From Labrenzia sp. OB1 (lineage in GTDB: Bacteria > Pseudomonadota > Alphaproteobacteria > Rhizobiales > Stappiaceae), in assembly GCF_001624695.1 (NCBI RefSeq), contig NZ_JSEP01000002.1, positions 248,001 through 312,000 of the forward strand: a stretch of DNA of 64,000 nt, written 5' to 3'. Shown here one piece after another: positions 1-10,532 of this stretch (within the stretch, counting starts at the first letter, position 1; every line of letters begins with the position of its first letter). Made by a program: the position numbers and the translations under genes. Below the pieces are notes generated by a model that was not told where the DNA came from, did no database searches, and saw only the letters and a list, made by a program, of their open reading frames with translations.

Positions 1-1721
1 GAAGAAACGAACTTTCCGAGAGCCTCGACGCGCCGGACAACCATCAGCAGATCGTCCTGGCCTTCGAGGGCGAATATCGCATCGATCAGGTCGTGGCGTG
101 CGCCCTCGTCCTTCAGGTGAACCTTCAGGCGATCGGCGAAGAAAGAAAGCAGATCGGCAACGAGCGCAGACGGATCGCCGAGCTGGACCTGATGCAGGCC
201 GGAGGCCGAGAGAATGCTCTTGCCCAGATTGATCCGCAGGCCGTTCTCCAGAACGATCCGGATGATGCCAAGAGCCGCGCGGCGCAGCGCGTAAGGATCC
301 TTGGAACCGGTGGGCTTTTCGTCAATCGCCCAGAACCCGGCCAGCAGGTCGAGTTTTTCGGCCAGCGCGACCGCGACAGCGACCGGGTCCGTGGGCACGG
401 TGTCGCTCGGCCCCTGCGGTTTGTAATGCTCTTCAATCGCCGTGGCGACGGACGCATCCTCGCCCTGCGCAGCCGCGTAGTAGCGGCCCATCAGGCCCTG
501 CAGTTCCGGGAATTCGAAAACCATGTGCGAGACCAGGTCGGCCTTGGCCAGTTCCGCGCCGCGTCTCGCCTTGGTCTGATCGGCGCCGACGAGGGGAGCC
601 AGTTCGGCGGAGAGCGCGATCAGGCGCTTCACCCGTTCGCCGACACTGCCGAGCTTTTCGTGAAATTTCACGTCATCGAGTTTCGGCAGATTATCTGACA
701 GTCTGGATTTCAGGTCCGTGTCCCAGAAGAAACGCGCATCGGACAACCTTGCCCGGATTACCTTCTCGTTGCCGGCGACAATCATCTTGCCGCCATCCTC
801 GGCAACAAGGTTCGACACAAGCGCGAACCTGTTGGCAAGGCGTCCGGTGGTCGGGTCCCTGAGGACAAAGCACTTCTGGTTGACCCGAATGGTGAGCTGA
901 ATGCATTCGTCCGGGATCGTCAGGAAGTCCTCGTCGAAACTGCCGGTCAGCACCACGGGCCACTCGACGAGGCCCGCAACTTCCTCAAGAAGTCCCGGAT
1001 CCTCAACGAGGTCGAGGCCCAGCGCCAGCGCCCGGTCCTTGGCGTCGTGGAGAATGATTTCCTTCCGGCGGTCCGCATCCAGCACCACCTTGTGCTTTTC
1101 AAGTCCGGTCGCGTAGTCGTCGAAACGGCGGACGCTGAAAGCCTCATTGGCCAGGAAGCGGTGGCCGAATGTTGTCTTGCCCGACTGAATGCCGTCGAAC
1201 TCGAACGGCACGACATCCGGATCTTCCGTCTCCGGCCCGAAGGTCGCGATGATGGAATGCAGCGGACGCACCCAGCGGGTTGAGGTCGATCCCCAGCGCA
1301 TGGATTTCGGCCACGGAAAATTGCGCAGGATGGCGGGCATGAATTCGGCAATGATGTCGATGGCGGGACGGCCCGGCTTTTCGATCACCGCCACATAGAA
1401 ATCGCCCTTTTTAGGGTCGTTCTGGATTGACGCTTCTTCCAGCGAGGAAAGACCGGCGCCGCGCAGAAAGCCCTCGACGGCCTTTTCCGGAGACCCGACG
1501 CGCGGTCCCTTGCGTTCTTCGCGGGTTGCGGCCGAGCCGGACGGAACGCCCGCCACATGCAGCGCCAGACGCCGCGGCGTGGCGAAAGCCTTGGCGCCTT
1601 CATAAGGAAGGCCGGCCTCCACCAGGGCGTTGGTGACAAGGGATTTCAGATCTTCGGCCGCCTTGCGTTGCATACGGGCCGGAATTTCTTCGCTGAACAG
1701 CTCAAGCAGAAGATCGGGCAT
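1..1721 (-). CDS. glyS: Glycyl-tRNA synthetase beta subunit, C-terminus cut by window edge
   Basis: Beta chain of the bacterial alpha2beta2 glycyl-tRNA synthetase, which binds tRNA-Gly while the alpha chain (glyQ, 7510-8478) carries the aminoacylation site. The protein reads from an ATG at 1721 ([18 protein letters not shown], the usual start of GlyS), and 573 codons lie in the window without a stop. Family members are about 700 residues, so roughly the last fifth, including the DALR-type anticodon-binding domain, is missing to the left. Family-typical stretches include [13 protein letters not shown] and [18 protein letters not shown]. In this genome glyS is about 5.8 kb from glyQ, with four genes between them. 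It is transcribed away from the GGDEF-EAL gene. Confidence 0.96.
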   Translation of the reverse strand, partial: MPDLLLELFSEEIPARMQRKAAEDLKSLVTNALVEAGLPYEGAKAFATPRRLALHVAGVPSGSAATREERKGPRVGSPEKAVEGFLRGAGLSSLEEASIQNDPKKGDFYVAVIEKPGRPAIDIIAEFMPAILRNFPWPKSMRWGSTSTRWVRPLHSIIATFGPETEDPDVVPFEFDGIQSGKTTFGHRFLANEAFSVRRFDDYATGLEKHKVVLDADRRKEIILHDAKDRALALGLDLVEDPGLLEEVAGLVEWPVVLTGSFDEDFLTIPDECIQLTIRVNQKCFVLRDPTTGRLANRFALVSNLVAEDGGKMIVAGNEKVIRARLSDARFFWDTDLKSRLSDNLPKLDDVKFHEKLGSVGERVKRLIALSAELAPLVGADQTKARRGAELAKADLVSHMVFEFPELQGLMGRYYAAAQGEDASVATAIEEHYKPQGPSDTVPTDPVAVAVALAEKLDLLAGFWAIDEKPTGSKDPYALRRAALGIIRIVLENGLRINLGKSILSASGLHQVQLGDPSALVADLLSFFADRLKVHLKDEGARHDLIDAIFALEGQDDLLMVVRRVEALGKFVS

Positions 1722-1944
1722 GAAGATTATGGCCTTCGGTCTTGGCGGGACGCCACGTAAAATGGGTTGCGCGTCCGTTACCAAGTCATTGCCGTCTTGT
1801 CACCCCTTTTCCCGTCCTGACGGGCGGCACCTCAGCACGTCTCCATGTTCCGTTACCTGCAAATCCGATTTCACCCTTCATCAACAAATACATGCAAAGT
1901 TCAGTGAAAGTCTAACTTCAGACCACCTCAGGATCAGGACCGTG

Positions 1945-3522
1945 ATGAAACGAAATATTTCGCTCAGTCATTACATAACACGATCCCTAGTTGCTTTATT
2001 TCTGATAGCAACTGTCATTTATGCCAGTGTTTTTATCTTACCCGAGCTTCTTCCCTCACCCTATTCCGACCACCGCTACCGCTCCTTTGAAATCGGAGCG
2101 GGTCTGCTGATCAGCGCCGCCATTCTTGGATTGATCTATGTCGCGAGCGCCATGTTGCGGATGCGCAAGGAACTCAACGCGCGCTCGTTTGCACATTCCG
2201 AAGCGCTGACGCTTGCTCTGCACGATCCGCTGACGGGCCTGCCCAACCGGCGGCGTCTTCTGGAAGCGTTCGACGACCTGAGCAACAACCTGGCACCCGA
2301 CCGTTTCCGGACGGTCATGATGCTCGACCTTGACGGCTTCAAACCCATCAACGACGTTTACGGCCACGCATTCGGGGACACTCTTCTGACCAGCTTCGCC
2401 AACAGGCTCATGCAGACCGTCGGCAAGGATGGTATCGTGGCGCGCATTGGAGGCGATGAATTCGCTATCGTGTCACCGGTTTTCGGCAACAAGGCAGAAG
2501 CCTCCGGATTCGCGCGGCGCGTTCTCACGCATATCGGCAGGCCCTTTGACCTGGGGGGCAGACAGGTTTCTATCGGGGCCTGCATCGGCATTGCCCTTTA
2601 TCCTGACGACGGGCATGCCATAACCGAGCTTTTGCGCCGGGCCGATATCGCCCTTTACAGGGCCAAGTCGTCCGGACGCTGCACCTATCGGTTTTTCGAG
2701 GTGGAGATGGATGCCTCGATCCTGCACCGAACCCTTCTGGAGCAACGGCTGCGCCAAGCGATCCCGAAAGATGGGATCGACGTCCATTTTCAGCCGATCA
2801 TGGACATGGAAACAGGCCGGATTGCCGGATTTGAGGCCCTTGCGCGCTGGACAGACAGCGATTTTGGTGAGGTTCCGCCGCTGCAGTTCATTTCGATCGC
2901 CGAGGACTGTGGCGTTATCTTCGATCTGACCCGGAACCTGCTGGCGCGCGCCTGCACCGCCGCGAAGGCCTGGCCCGACGACGTCTACCTGTCCTTCAAC
3001 CTGTCGCCGGTGCAACTTCAGGATCCGTCCCTGTCAAACCAGATCGTCTCCATTCTGGAAGAACACGCGTTTCCTTCCACGCGACTGGTTCTGGAGATTA
3101 CCGAAACCTCGCTGCTGAAGAACCCGGTTTCGGCACACCGGATCCTGACGGAACTGACCGAGGCAGGCGTGTCGATCGCACTGGACGATTTCGGGGCCGG
3201 TCATTCCAGCCTGAGTTACCTGCGCGATCTTCCAATCCGCAAAGTCAAAATCGACAGGTCCTTTACCGAACGCATGCTGACCGACAAGCAATGCGCCGCC
3301 ATTGTCGAGGCCATCCTTGTTCTGTCCAGAGGTCTCGACATCGACGCAATCGCGGAAGGTGTGGAGGAAAGCGCCATTCATCAGGCGCTCTCGGCGGGCG
3401 GCTGCCACTTCAGCCAGGGCTTTCTGTACGCCTCGGCCGTCAGTGCGGAAGACGCCTCCGGGTTCTTGAGCGCACAGTCGGGAGGCCAGCTGCTGTTTTC
3501 TGAACAAGCCGGTCCGGCCTGA
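1945..3522 (+). CDS. Membrane-anchored diguanylate cyclase/phosphodiesterase (GGDEF-EAL)
   Basis: Predicted cyclic-di-GMP turnover enzyme, 525 residues. The open frame begins further upstream, but ATG 1945 follows an AGGA motif at suitable spacing and opens directly into two hydrophobic segments (about residues 12-34 and 49-70). A GGDEF domain follows with an intact GGDEF active-site motif near residue 169. The EAL domain has its EAL motif near residue 298, then [22 protein letters not shown] and IDRSF. Both catalytic signatures are present, so either or both activities could work; which dominates cannot be read from sequence. No PAS or other large sensor domain is seen; the short periplasmic loop between the membrane segments is the only candidate input. 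It converges with gltS. Confidence 0.93.
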   Translation: MKRNISLSHYITRSLVALFLIATVIYASVFILPELLPSPYSDHRYRSFEIGAGLLISAAILGLIYVASAMLRMRKELNARSFAHSEALTLALHDPLTGLPNRRRLLEAFDDLSNNLAPDRFRTVMMLDLDGFKPINDVYGHAFGDTLLTSFANRLMQTVGKDGIVARIGGDEFAIVSPVFGNKAEASGFARRVLTHIGRPFDLGGRQVSIGACIGIALYPDDGHAITELLRRADIALYRAKSSGRCTYRFFEVEMDASILHRTLLEQRLRQAIPKDGIDVHFQPIMDMETGRIAGFEALARWTDSDFGEVPPLQFISIAEDCGVIFDLTRNLLARACTAAKAWPDDVYLSFNLSPVQLQDPSLSNQIVSILEEHAFPSTRLVLEITETSLLKNPVSAHRILTELTEAGVSIALDDFGAGHSSLSYLRDLPIRKVKIDRSFTERMLTDKQCAAIVEAILVLSRGLDIDAIAEGVEESAIHQALSAGGCHFSQGFLYASAVSAEDASGFLSAQSGGQLLFSEQAGPA

Positions 3523-3556
3523 AGCGCCCCACCGGGCACGTCGGCCCGAGAAGCCA

Positions 3557-4777
3557 TCAGCCGCCCAGGAACAGCAGAATGATAAGCGCGTTCGCCAGAT
3601 CGACAAAAAACGCGGACACCAGCGGCAGGATCAGGAACGCCTGCGTCGCCGGGCCGTAGCGCTTGGTCACCGCAGTCATATTGGCGATGGCTGTGGGCGT
3701 CGCCCCAAGGGCGAAGCCGGCAAAGCCTGCTCCGAGAACCGCAGCGTTGTAATCCCTGCCCATGAGCGGAAAGACCGCCAGAATGATGAACAGTGCGGCG
3801 ATGACAATCTGCATGAACAGGATCAGCAGCATCGGTCCGGCAAGTCCGGCGAGGGTCCAGAGCTGCAGACTCATCAGCGACATGGTCAGGAAGATTCCAA
3901 GCGCCAGATCGGAGATCACCGCAAGCGACTGCGATCCCGCAGGCCAGGTCATGTTGCGGAAAACCAGAGGCACGGAGTTGGACAGGACGATGCCGCAGAA
4001 CAGGCAGGCGACAAAGACCGGCAGATCCAGACCGATACCGGCCACCAGAGCTTCCTGAAGCCCGACACCGAGCGCGATTGCGATATTCAGCACCAGCAGG
4101 GAGCGCATCAGTCCTGTATGTGTCACCCGGGCATCCGCTTCGCGATCGGTCTCGATACCGATAATGGGCGCTTCCTTGGGGCGGCCGGGATCCGGCTTCG
4201 CTCCTCTATTCTCGATCAGGTAGTTCCCGATAGGTCCCCCCAGCAGACTTGCAGCGACAAGGCCGAGCGTTGCGGTGGCCGCGCCGATCTCCACTGCACC
4301 GACAACGCCGTAGTCGGCCACAAGCTTCGGGCCCCAGGCAATCGCCGTACCGTGTCCGCCGACGAGGGAAATCGTTCCGCCCAGAAGACCAAAACCAACC
4401 GGCAACCCCAGCACCGCCGCGATCGACGTGCCGACAACGTTCTGAAGCAGCATGTAGCCGACGGTCAGACACAGAAGGATCAACAGCGGTTTGCCGCCCT
4501 TGACCAGATCCCCGAAGCGGGCATTGAGCCCGATTGCGGTGAAGAAGCAGTAGAGCAGGTAATCCCGCGACTGCAGGGAGAAACTGATTTCAGTGTCGAG
4601 AACAAGGTAGACAATGAATGCCAGCCCAGCCACCAGCAGTCCGCCGGAAACCGGTTCGGGAATATTGTAGTGGCGCAAGAACGGGATTTTCTTGTTCAGC
4701 CGGACGCCGAGGAAATAGACCAGGATCGCCAGGTTGAAGCTTACGAATTCATTGAGCGGCAAAGCCTCTTCCGTCAT
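3557..4777 (-). CDS. gltS: Sodium/glutamate symporter, GltS family
   Basis: Predicted inner-membrane Na+-coupled glutamate carrier, 406 residues, the usual GltS length. It is hydrophobic throughout with about ten to twelve membrane segments. The two inverted halves each hold a glycine-rich re-entrant loop, visible as LLGGTISLVGGHGTAIAWGPKL in the first half and GAGFAGFALGATPTAIANMTAV in the second. Start ATG at 4777. It lies downstream of the DUF2207 gene with an 85-base gap on the same strand, so co-transcription with lemA-DUF2207 is possible but unproven. Glutamate is the family substrate; related solutes cannot be excluded. Confidence 0.9.
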   Translation of the reverse strand: MTEEALPLNEFVSFNLAILVYFLGVRLNKKIPFLRHYNIPEPVSGGLLVAGLAFIVYLVLDTEISFSLQSRDYLLYCFFTAIGLNARFGDLVKGGKPLLILLCLTVGYMLLQNVVGTSIAAVLGLPVGFGLLGGTISLVGGHGTAIAWGPKLVADYGVVGAVEIGAATATLGLVAASLLGGPIGNYLIENRGAKPDPGRPKEAPIIGIETDREADARVTHTGLMRSLLVLNIAIALGVGLQEALVAGIGLDLPVFVACLFCGIVLSNSVPLVFRNMTWPAGSQSLAVISDLALGIFLTMSLMSLQLWTLAGLAGPMLLILFMQIVIAALFIILAVFPLMGRDYNAAVLGAGFAGFALGATPTAIANMTAVTKRYGPATQAFLILPLVSAFFVDLANALIILLFLGG

Positions 4778-4862
4778 CTTTCCACCTGTTTCCCGAACGG
4801 TTTGCGACAGCCGGCCTGTGCCTGTTCAATTCAACCGTCCCCGGTGGCAATATGCAAGCGCA

Positions 4863-6806
4863 TTACCACCCGCCGCCGCCTCCCCCACCGCCGCCGCCAC
4901 CGGAAAACCCGCCCGAGGATCCCGAACTGGAGGATTTGGGCGCGGGCAGCGACGAGCGGAAGGATCCCGCCATGGAACTTGCGGTCGAACCGATGCTGTC
5001 GGAGACATGGCGCGCGTCAAATGTCCGTCCCGAATACCAGTTCGGATGGTAGCTGGCCGCAGCGGCCGCTCCGGCCGCTGTCGCAAGCCAGCCTTCGAAG
5101 GCCTTCGCCCAGGGTTTTTCAACGCCCAGCGCGACCGCGTAGGGCAGAAGTTTCTCAAAATGACCGGTGCTCATATCGGGAGCGTCCGCCATGTTGAGAC
5201 GGTCCTTTTCAGCGACGTTCAGATAGAGCTTGAGACCCTCGATCTTATCGAGCGCCTGACGGCCCAGCACCGTCGGAGCCCCCATAAGGAAAAAGAACAG
5301 GATATTCAGCGCGCCCAAAGCCACCGCAATGAACGGAAAGATCGGAACGCTTTTAAAACCGCCGGTAACATGAAACGCACCGGCCCCTGCCGCGGACATG
5401 GCAACGCCGAAAATTCCGAAGATTATCGCCATGCGCAACTTCATGCCGGACAGGCGAAAAGCGGCCTTTCCGATTGTCACGGATGCCAGCGAAGCAAAGA
5501 TGGAAAACACCATGAAGATGATGACGAATTCGGACTGATCCCGCTGCAGCTGCCCGTAGACGAGCAGGGCGGCAATTGTCGCGATGCTCACGAGGACGCC
5601 CGGGATGAGAAAGAGCCTGTTGGATTTGAAAAAGACGTTGCGGCTTTCCTTTTCGATGGCTGCGCGGAATTTCGACCCAAGCGCCAGGATCGACGTGCCG
5701 TTGCCCTTGTCGAGTGTCAGCGGACTGCCGCGCCCTTTCAGATAGCTTTCCAGGGCAGCCTCCCCTTTCGGAAGCCCGAAGCCGGGAATTCGGTCTTCCG
5801 GCTGGTGCTTGTTCAATTCCAGGGTCATGTCCCCGTCGTTTTCCTCCAACCGCAGGCGCTTCTTGACTGCAAGGTTGAGGCAGGCAGCCGACAGCGCCAC
5901 CCAGCCGCCGTCGGAAAAACCGCGGTTCGAGATATAGGCGCCAAGAGCTGGTGAAATCCCGGCAGGTGGCTCGAACCTGGGGAACACAACGCCCCGCTGC
6001 GGATCCCGCCCGACGAAGAACCAGGCGAGAAGATAGTAGAGAAGGCCCAGGCCGATGCCGCCGGCGCCGATCAGTTCGGTTCGGTAGTCACTCAGGAAGT
6101 AGCGGAACTGTTCGGCTTCAGAGGGAGGCGTGATTGCGCCCTTGGGCAAATTGACGACAACCGTCAGACCCGAATAGTACCATAGGGGTTTTGTGGTGGT
6201 GAAAATCACCTCTCGCCCGTCTTCGGCGGTATGGGTCGTGAAATCCTGTCCGGTTTCACCGTATGCGCCGGTAAAGCCGCTCCAGCCTGTGGCCTTGACA
6301 CCTTTCGGCAACACGACCCGGGCGATGACCTTTTCTATGGGAAAGGCCCACTCATTGCCGGTGGCGTTCCAGTAAACCTCGTCGTGATCCTCGAAAAAAC
6401 GGATCTGCCGATCGGTTTCATATTTGATTGAGTAGGTGTAATCGCCGGGCTTCAGCAGCACGTGATCTTCACCGACATAGATGCGGACTCCATTGCTGTT
6501 GCGCCGGGTGAAATGCGGCGCCGGGCGGCCGTCCTGCGTCACGGAAAGCAGCTTGAAGCCGACTTCGTAGAGCCGGCCGTTCGGCCCTTCCGCCATCAGC
6601 GGGAAATCCCGGAAGATTCCCCGTTCGATCTTGTCGCCCTCCGCCCTGACCGTGATCGTCTCCGTGACTGTCAGGATGCCGTCGTCGGCAACCTCCACAT
6701 TCGAGACATAGCGTTTTATCACCTCGTCTGCACGGGTGATGGCCCCTCCGGCGACAACGAAAAACAGCACAGCGAATACGCATGCAAAAATACGGAAAAA
6801 AATCAT
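4863..6806 (-). CDS. DUF2207 domain membrane protein
   Basis: 647-residue predicted membrane protein of unknown molecular function. Its N-terminal signal-like segment is followed by an extracytoplasmic beta-rich DUF2207 region (for example [19 protein letters not shown]). Membrane segments appear near residue 240 and again around residues 395-510. The C-terminus is a Ser/Gly tail ending in a run of glycines and a Trp ([16 protein letters not shown]), seen in many members of this family. It lies 28 bases after lemA on the same strand, and the LemA/DUF2207 pairing is widespread in bacteria, so the two probably act together at the envelope. The function is not established. Confidence 0.88.
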   Translation of the reverse strand: MIFFRIFACVFAVLFFVVAGGAITRADEVIKRYVSNVEVADDGILTVTETITVRAEGDKIERGIFRDFPLMAEGPNGRLYEVGFKLLSVTQDGRPAPHFTRRNSNGVRIYVGEDHVLLKPGDYTYSIKYETDRQIRFFEDHDEVYWNATGNEWAFPIEKVIARVVLPKGVKATGWSGFTGAYGETGQDFTTHTAEDGREVIFTTTKPLWYYSGLTVVVNLPKGAITPPSEAEQFRYFLSDYRTELIGAGGIGLGLLYYLLAWFFVGRDPQRGVVFPRFEPPAGISPALGAYISNRGFSDGGWVALSAACLNLAVKKRLRLEENDGDMTLELNKHQPEDRIPGFGLPKGEAALESYLKGRGSPLTLDKGNGTSILALGSKFRAAIEKESRNVFFKSNRLFLIPGVLVSIATIAALLVYGQLQRDQSEFVIIFMVFSIFASLASVTIGKAAFRLSGMKLRMAIIFGIFGVAMSAAGAGAFHVTGGFKSVPIFPFIAVALGALNILFFFLMGAPTVLGRQALDKIEGLKLYLNVAEKDRLNMADAPDMSTGHFEKLLPYAVALGVEKPWAKAFEGWLATAAGAAAAASYHPNWYSGRTFDARHVSDSIGSTASSMAGSFRSSLPAPKSSSSGSSGGFSGGGGGGGGGGGW

Positions 6807-6834
6807 GTGAAGGTCTCCCGGGACCTGAAAAATC

Positions 6835-7392
6835 TTAAAATGCGACCTTGGGCACGGCTCTTACGGCTTCGTCCTCGATCTCGAAATAGTCTGCTTTTTC
6901 AAATTTGAAGCGGTTAGCGATCAGGTTGGAGGGGAAACTCTCCACCGCCACGTTCAGCCCGCGGACAGCGCCGTTGTAATAGCGCCGAGCCATCTGGATG
7001 GCGTTTTCAATTTCGTCCAGAGACTGGTGCAGGTCGGAAAAATTGCTGCTGGCCTTCAGGTCAGGATAGGCCTCCGCCACCGCAAAAAGCCTGCCCAGCG
7101 CAAGGGAAAACTGCCCTTCCGCCTCAGCGCGGCCGGCGACGTCGTCCCGGGGCAGCGAGCTGACACGCGTGCGCAACTCGGTGACCTTGTCCAGTGTTTC
7201 CGTTTCGTGACTGGCGTAGCCTTTCACGGTTTCCACCAGATTGGGAACGAGATTGGACCGGCGCTTGAGCTGGACATCTATGCCACTCCAGCCTTCCTGC
7301 ACCATCTGCCGTTTCCGGACGAGACCGTTGTAAAGAACGATTGCGAAGACCGAGAGCGCGATCAGAAACGTAAGAATGAACCAGGTAAACAT
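6835..7392 (-). CDS. LemA family protein
   Basis: 185-residue member of the LemA family. It has one N-terminal membrane helix ([21 protein letters not shown]) followed by an alpha-helical domain with the signature [22 protein letters not shown] and the later [19 protein letters not shown] chose ATG 7392 over an in-frame upstream codon because GGAGG lies five bases before it and the helix begins right there. The biochemical role of LemA proteins is not known. The gene precedes the DUF2207 gene by 28 bases, and glyQ is 117 bases upstream on the same strand. Confidence 0.9.
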   Translation of the reverse strand: MFTWFILTFLIALSVFAIVLYNGLVRKRQMVQEGWSGIDVQLKRRSNLVPNLVETVKGYASHETETLDKVTELRTRVSSLPRDDVAGRAEAEGQFSLALGRLFAVAEAYPDLKASSNFSDLHQSLDEIENAIQMARRYYNGAVRGLNVAVESFPSNLIANRFKFEKADYFEIEDEAVRAVPKVAF

Positions 7393-7509
7393 GAGACCCT
7401 CCGAGAAATTCGCGCGAAGGCTACTCACTGCCTCCGGACTTGTCATCCTGTTCTGAGGCTTTGTCCGGATTCAAACGACAAACTGTAATCTGCGACACGC
7501 CCTGTCCGA

Positions 7510-8478
7510 TTATCCGGCGGCCTGATTGTCATAGCCGACACCGCCGGCTTCCGTTTCCAGGAAAGCGGCACCGCAGGCCTTGGCAAGTTCGCGCACCCGC
7601 AGGATGTAACTCTGGCGTTCGGTGACTGAGATCACGCCGCGCGCGTCAAGCAGGTTGAACGCGTGGCTCGCCTTGATGCATTGGTCATAGGCGGGCAATA
7701 CCACCTGATGCACATTCGCCCCGGCCGCCTCGCGCGCCCTGGCGCCCGCATCCAGCAGCGCCTTGCATTCGGTTTCCGCGTCCTTGAAATGCCGGAACAG
7801 CATTTCGGTATCCGCATGTTCGAAATTGTGCCGGGAATATTCCTGCTCGGCCTGCAGGAAGACATCGCCATAGGTGATCTTTTCAGCGCCCTGCCTGCCG
7901 TTGTAGTTGAGCTCATAGACGTTATCGACGCCCTGGATGTACATGGCCAGGCGTTCCAGACCGTAGGTAAGCTCACCCGACACCGGCGCGCATTCAAAAC
8001 CAGCCACCTGCTGGAAATAGGTAAACTGGGAGACTTCCATGCCGTCGCACCAGCATTCCCAGCCGAGACCCCAGGCACCGAGGGTCGGGCTTTCCCAGTC
8101 GTCCTCGACGAAGCGGATGTCATGCACCTTGGGGTCAAGCCCGATGGCGTACAAAGAGTTCAGGTAGAGGTCCTGAAGATCCGGCGGAGACGGCTTGAGG
8201 ATCACCTGGAACTGATAATAGTGCTGCAGCCGGTTCGGGTTCTCACCGTAGCGGCCGTCGGTCGGGCGGCGGGACGGCTGGACATAGGCCGCCTTCCACG
8301 GGCGCGGGCCGAGAGAGCGCAAGGTGGTGGCCGGATGAAACGTACCGGCGCCGACTTCCATGTCATAGGGCTGAAGAACGACACATCCCTGATCGGCCCA
8401 ATAACGCTGCAGGGTCAGGATCAGGCCCTGGAAGGAATTTTCCGGACGCATATGCGCCGGGAGGGTTTCGCTCGACAT
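7510..8478 (-). CDS. glyQ: Glycyl-tRNA synthetase alpha subunit
   Basis: Catalytic subunit of the alpha2beta2 glycyl-tRNA synthetase, which charges tRNA-Gly with glycine in the cytoplasm. It is 322 residues, about 20 longer than E. coli GlyQ because of a short C-terminal extension. The family core is unmistakable: [37 protein letters not shown], then [21 protein letters not shown] and [18 protein letters not shown]. Start ATG at 8478 is chosen because the family homology begins just after it; an in-frame upstream extension has no recognisable content. I looked for a T-box or Gly-rich leader peptide upstream and saw none. Its partner glyS is at 1-1721. Confidence 0.97.
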   Translation of the reverse strand: MSSETLPAHMRPENSFQGLILTLQRYWADQGCVVLQPYDMEVGAGTFHPATTLRSLGPRPWKAAYVQPSRRPTDGRYGENPNRLQHYYQFQVILKPSPPDLQDLYLNSLYAIGLDPKVHDIRFVEDDWESPTLGAWGLGWECWCDGMEVSQFTYFQQVAGFECAPVSGELTYGLERLAMYIQGVDNVYELNYNGRQGAEKITYGDVFLQAEQEYSRHNFEHADTEMLFRHFKDAETECKALLDAGARAREAAGANVHQVVLPAYDQCIKASHAFNLLDARGVISVTERQSYILRVRELAKACGAAFLETEAGGVGYDNQAAG

Positions 8479-8652
8479 GAAAGACTTCCGCAAATGTGCC
8501 GGCCGGTGAGACAGGAACCGCCGTTTCGGGGCGAGAGGTGCCACGATGCGCGCAGAAGGTCAAGACAGGCGGGGCCAGTGCTGCTCATTGCCGCCTGCCC
8601 GTGATCCGGTGCTCCGTCTCAGCGCACACCGCTACCTTTCGACGATACAGGA

Positions 8653-8681
8653 TTGACGGCGCCGCGGCCGGCACGTATCAA
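8653..8681 (+). promoter_or_regulatory. Predicted sigma-70 promoter of the MATE exporter gene
   Basis: TTGACG at 8653-8658 and TATCAA at 8676-8681 are separated by 17 bases. This places a start site near 8688 and leaves a leader of about 140 bases before the ATG at 8831. I recognise no riboswitch in that leader. A second TTGACG at 8743 has a poor -10 partner. Confidence 0.5.
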
Positions 8682-8830
8682 GCGGCTTCGGTATCAGACA
8701 CCTGCCGCCCGCGGACGTTGCTGTCCTGGTGAAGTTCTGGCTTTGACGACCTTTTCTGCTCCATGCATTTCGTGCTGGCGGCAATGCGGGCTCCTCCTTC
8801 TTTGCGAAATGTCACGAATTGGAGACAGGA

Positions 8831-10231
8831 ATGTCGTCTGACACTTTCCGTATGAACGCCTATACGCAGGGACCGCTCGCCGCCACCCTTGCCAGAACCG
8901 CCCTGCCGATCATCCTCGTCATGAGCATGAACGGACTGCTGACGGTGGCGGATGCCGTATTTCTCGGCATCTTCGTCGGGCCCGACGCCCTCAGCGCCGT
9001 CACGCTCATGTTTCCGGCCTATATGCTGCTGGTCGCGCTGGCGACGCTTGTGTCCAGCGGCATGTCGAGCGTGCTCGCCCGGCATCTGGGCGGTGGGCGA
9101 ACCGAGGACGCGCAGGCAGTCTTTGCAGGGGCTCACTGGCTGGCGCTTTGCCTTGCCGCCCTGGTCATTGTGCTTTGTCTGACCCTGGGCCGCGAGGTAA
9201 CGCTCGCGGCGGCGGAGGGATCGGTTCGCATCACGAGCATGGCCTATACGTATCTGTCGATCACCGTCTGGTTCTCGCCGCTGCTGTTTCTGCTCTCCAT
9301 CAACTCGGATGCCCTGCGCAACGAAGGCCGGGTGTCACTGATGGCTGGTCTCAGCCTGTTGGTTTCGGTGGTGAACATAGGTTTCAATTTCGTGCTCGTC
9401 GGTGTCCTCGACTTTGGTGTCGCCGGAACCGCTTACGGCACCGCACTGGCGCAATTGCTGGCCTTTACCCTGCTGCTCGGCATCCGTCTACGCGGTCAGA
9501 CGGTTCTGAGGCCCGATGCGCTGATCAGGGTCCGGCCATTCGTGCATTGGCCCTCCATTCTGGCCCTGGGCGCTCCCCAAAGCCTGAACTTCATCGGGAT
9601 CGCGCTCGGTTCCGCTGCAACTTTCACAATGCTGCAGCACATCGGAGCTCCCGGATACGAAACCACCGTGGCGGCCTTCGGGATCGTAACGCGCATCATG
9701 ACGTTCACGTATCTGCCGTTCATGGGGTTCACCCAGGCGCTTCAGGCAATGATCGGCAACAACTACGGTGCCGGGCTCCAGCAACGGTCCGACGATACGC
9801 TACGTCTCGGCATCGCCGCCGCACTCCTCTATTGTGTGAGTGTGCAGACGGTGCTGTCGCTTTTCGCAGGTCCGATCGGGTCCGTGTTCGTGGAAGACCC
9901 GGCTGTCGCCGGCGAGGTCGCCCGCATTCTGCCGACAATAGTCGCGCTTTATTTCGCGGCAGGGCCGCTGCTTGTGGTCGCGATGTATTTTCAGGCTGTT
10001 GGCGATGCCGCGCGCGCGGCACTGCTGAGTCTTGCCAAGCCCTATCTGTTCTTTCTGCCGCTCGTTTTCATCTTGCCGCTCGCCGCGGGAGAAACCGGTA
10101 TCTGGCTTGCCAGTCCCCTGGGCGAAGCGATGCAGGTCCTGCTGACGCTGACAGTGCTGAGCGCCAGGGCGCGTAATAGTCCGGCGCGGTGGAGGCAGTG
10201 GAGATTGTTCCGGGCGGCCTCAAGGGAATAA
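8831..10231 (+). CDS. MATE family efflux transporter
   Basis: 466-residue multidrug and toxin extrusion protein, predicted to export cationic or drug-like compounds using a Na+ or H+ gradient. About twelve membrane segments are visible, arranged as two similar six-helix halves. Family features include the N-terminal LARTALPIILVMSMNGLLTVADAVFLG and, in the second half, LGAPQSLNFIGIALGSAATFTML. ATG 8831 is preceded by GGAGACAGGA; a TTG four codons earlier is less likely. The neighbours (glyQ divergent, S49 peptidase convergent) give no clue to the substrate. Confidence 0.92.
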   Translation: MSSDTFRMNAYTQGPLAATLARTALPIILVMSMNGLLTVADAVFLGIFVGPDALSAVTLMFPAYMLLVALATLVSSGMSSVLARHLGGGRTEDAQAVFAGAHWLALCLAALVIVLCLTLGREVTLAAAEGSVRITSMAYTYLSITVWFSPLLFLLSINSDALRNEGRVSLMAGLSLLVSVVNIGFNFVLVGVLDFGVAGTAYGTALAQLLAFTLLLGIRLRGQTVLRPDALIRVRPFVHWPSILALGAPQSLNFIGIALGSAATFTMLQHIGAPGYETTVAAFGIVTRIMTFTYLPFMGFTQALQAMIGNNYGAGLQQRSDDTLRLGIAAALLYCVSVQTVLSLFAGPIGSVFVEDPAVAGEVARILPTIVALYFAAGPLLVVAMYFQAVGDAARAALLSLAKPYLFFLPLVFILPLAAGETGIWLASPLGEAMQVLLTLTVLSARARNSPARWRQWRLFRAASRE

Positions 10232-10300
10232 ACAATGCCTGACGGCGGGTGCGGGCCGATCGGCGCGGCCCGCCTCGGGTACGGATGCTACTATGCTGCC

Positions 10301-10486
10301 TCAGGCCTTAGGCTTGTATTTGCCGCTTTCGGGATCCAGGATCAGCTTCGTTCCCCGGCCATTGGGATCGGCCTTGGCCGCTGCCCTGGAAATGTGGTTC
10401 TCCACTTCGGCCATCTTGCGCTTGAGCCGCTGCACGATCCAGTAGCCCCCCACGGCCAACGCCGCCACGCCTATCAGTTCAGTCAT
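10301..10486 (-). CDS. Small membrane-anchored conserved hypothetical protein
   Basis: 61 residues: an N-terminal hydrophobic helix (LIGVAALAVGGYWIVQRL) followed by a charged, helix-prone tail ending KLILDPESGKYKPKA. The ATG at 10486 is preceded by AGAGGGG at good spacing. It starts 46 bases downstream of the S49 peptidase gene on the same strand and is probably in its operon. I do not recognise a function. Its size, ribosome-binding site and context make it a real gene rather than a chance frame. Confidence 0.75.
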   Translation of the reverse strand: MTELIGVAALAVGGYWIVQRLKRKMAEVENHISRAAAKADPNGRGTKLILDPESGKYKPKA

Positions 10487-10532
10487 GATTGTACCCCTCT
10501 AGAACGTTCCACGGATACGGGACAAGGTCCGG

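Noticed and set aside
4118..5954. Long plus-strand frames opposite gltS and DUF2207
   Set aside because: Low-complexity, basic shadow translations; the minus-strand products are recognisable families.
8479..8652. Possible T-box or glycine-rich leader peptide before glyQ
   Set aside because: No Gly-codon run, antiterminator motif or terminator hairpin is visible in this leader.
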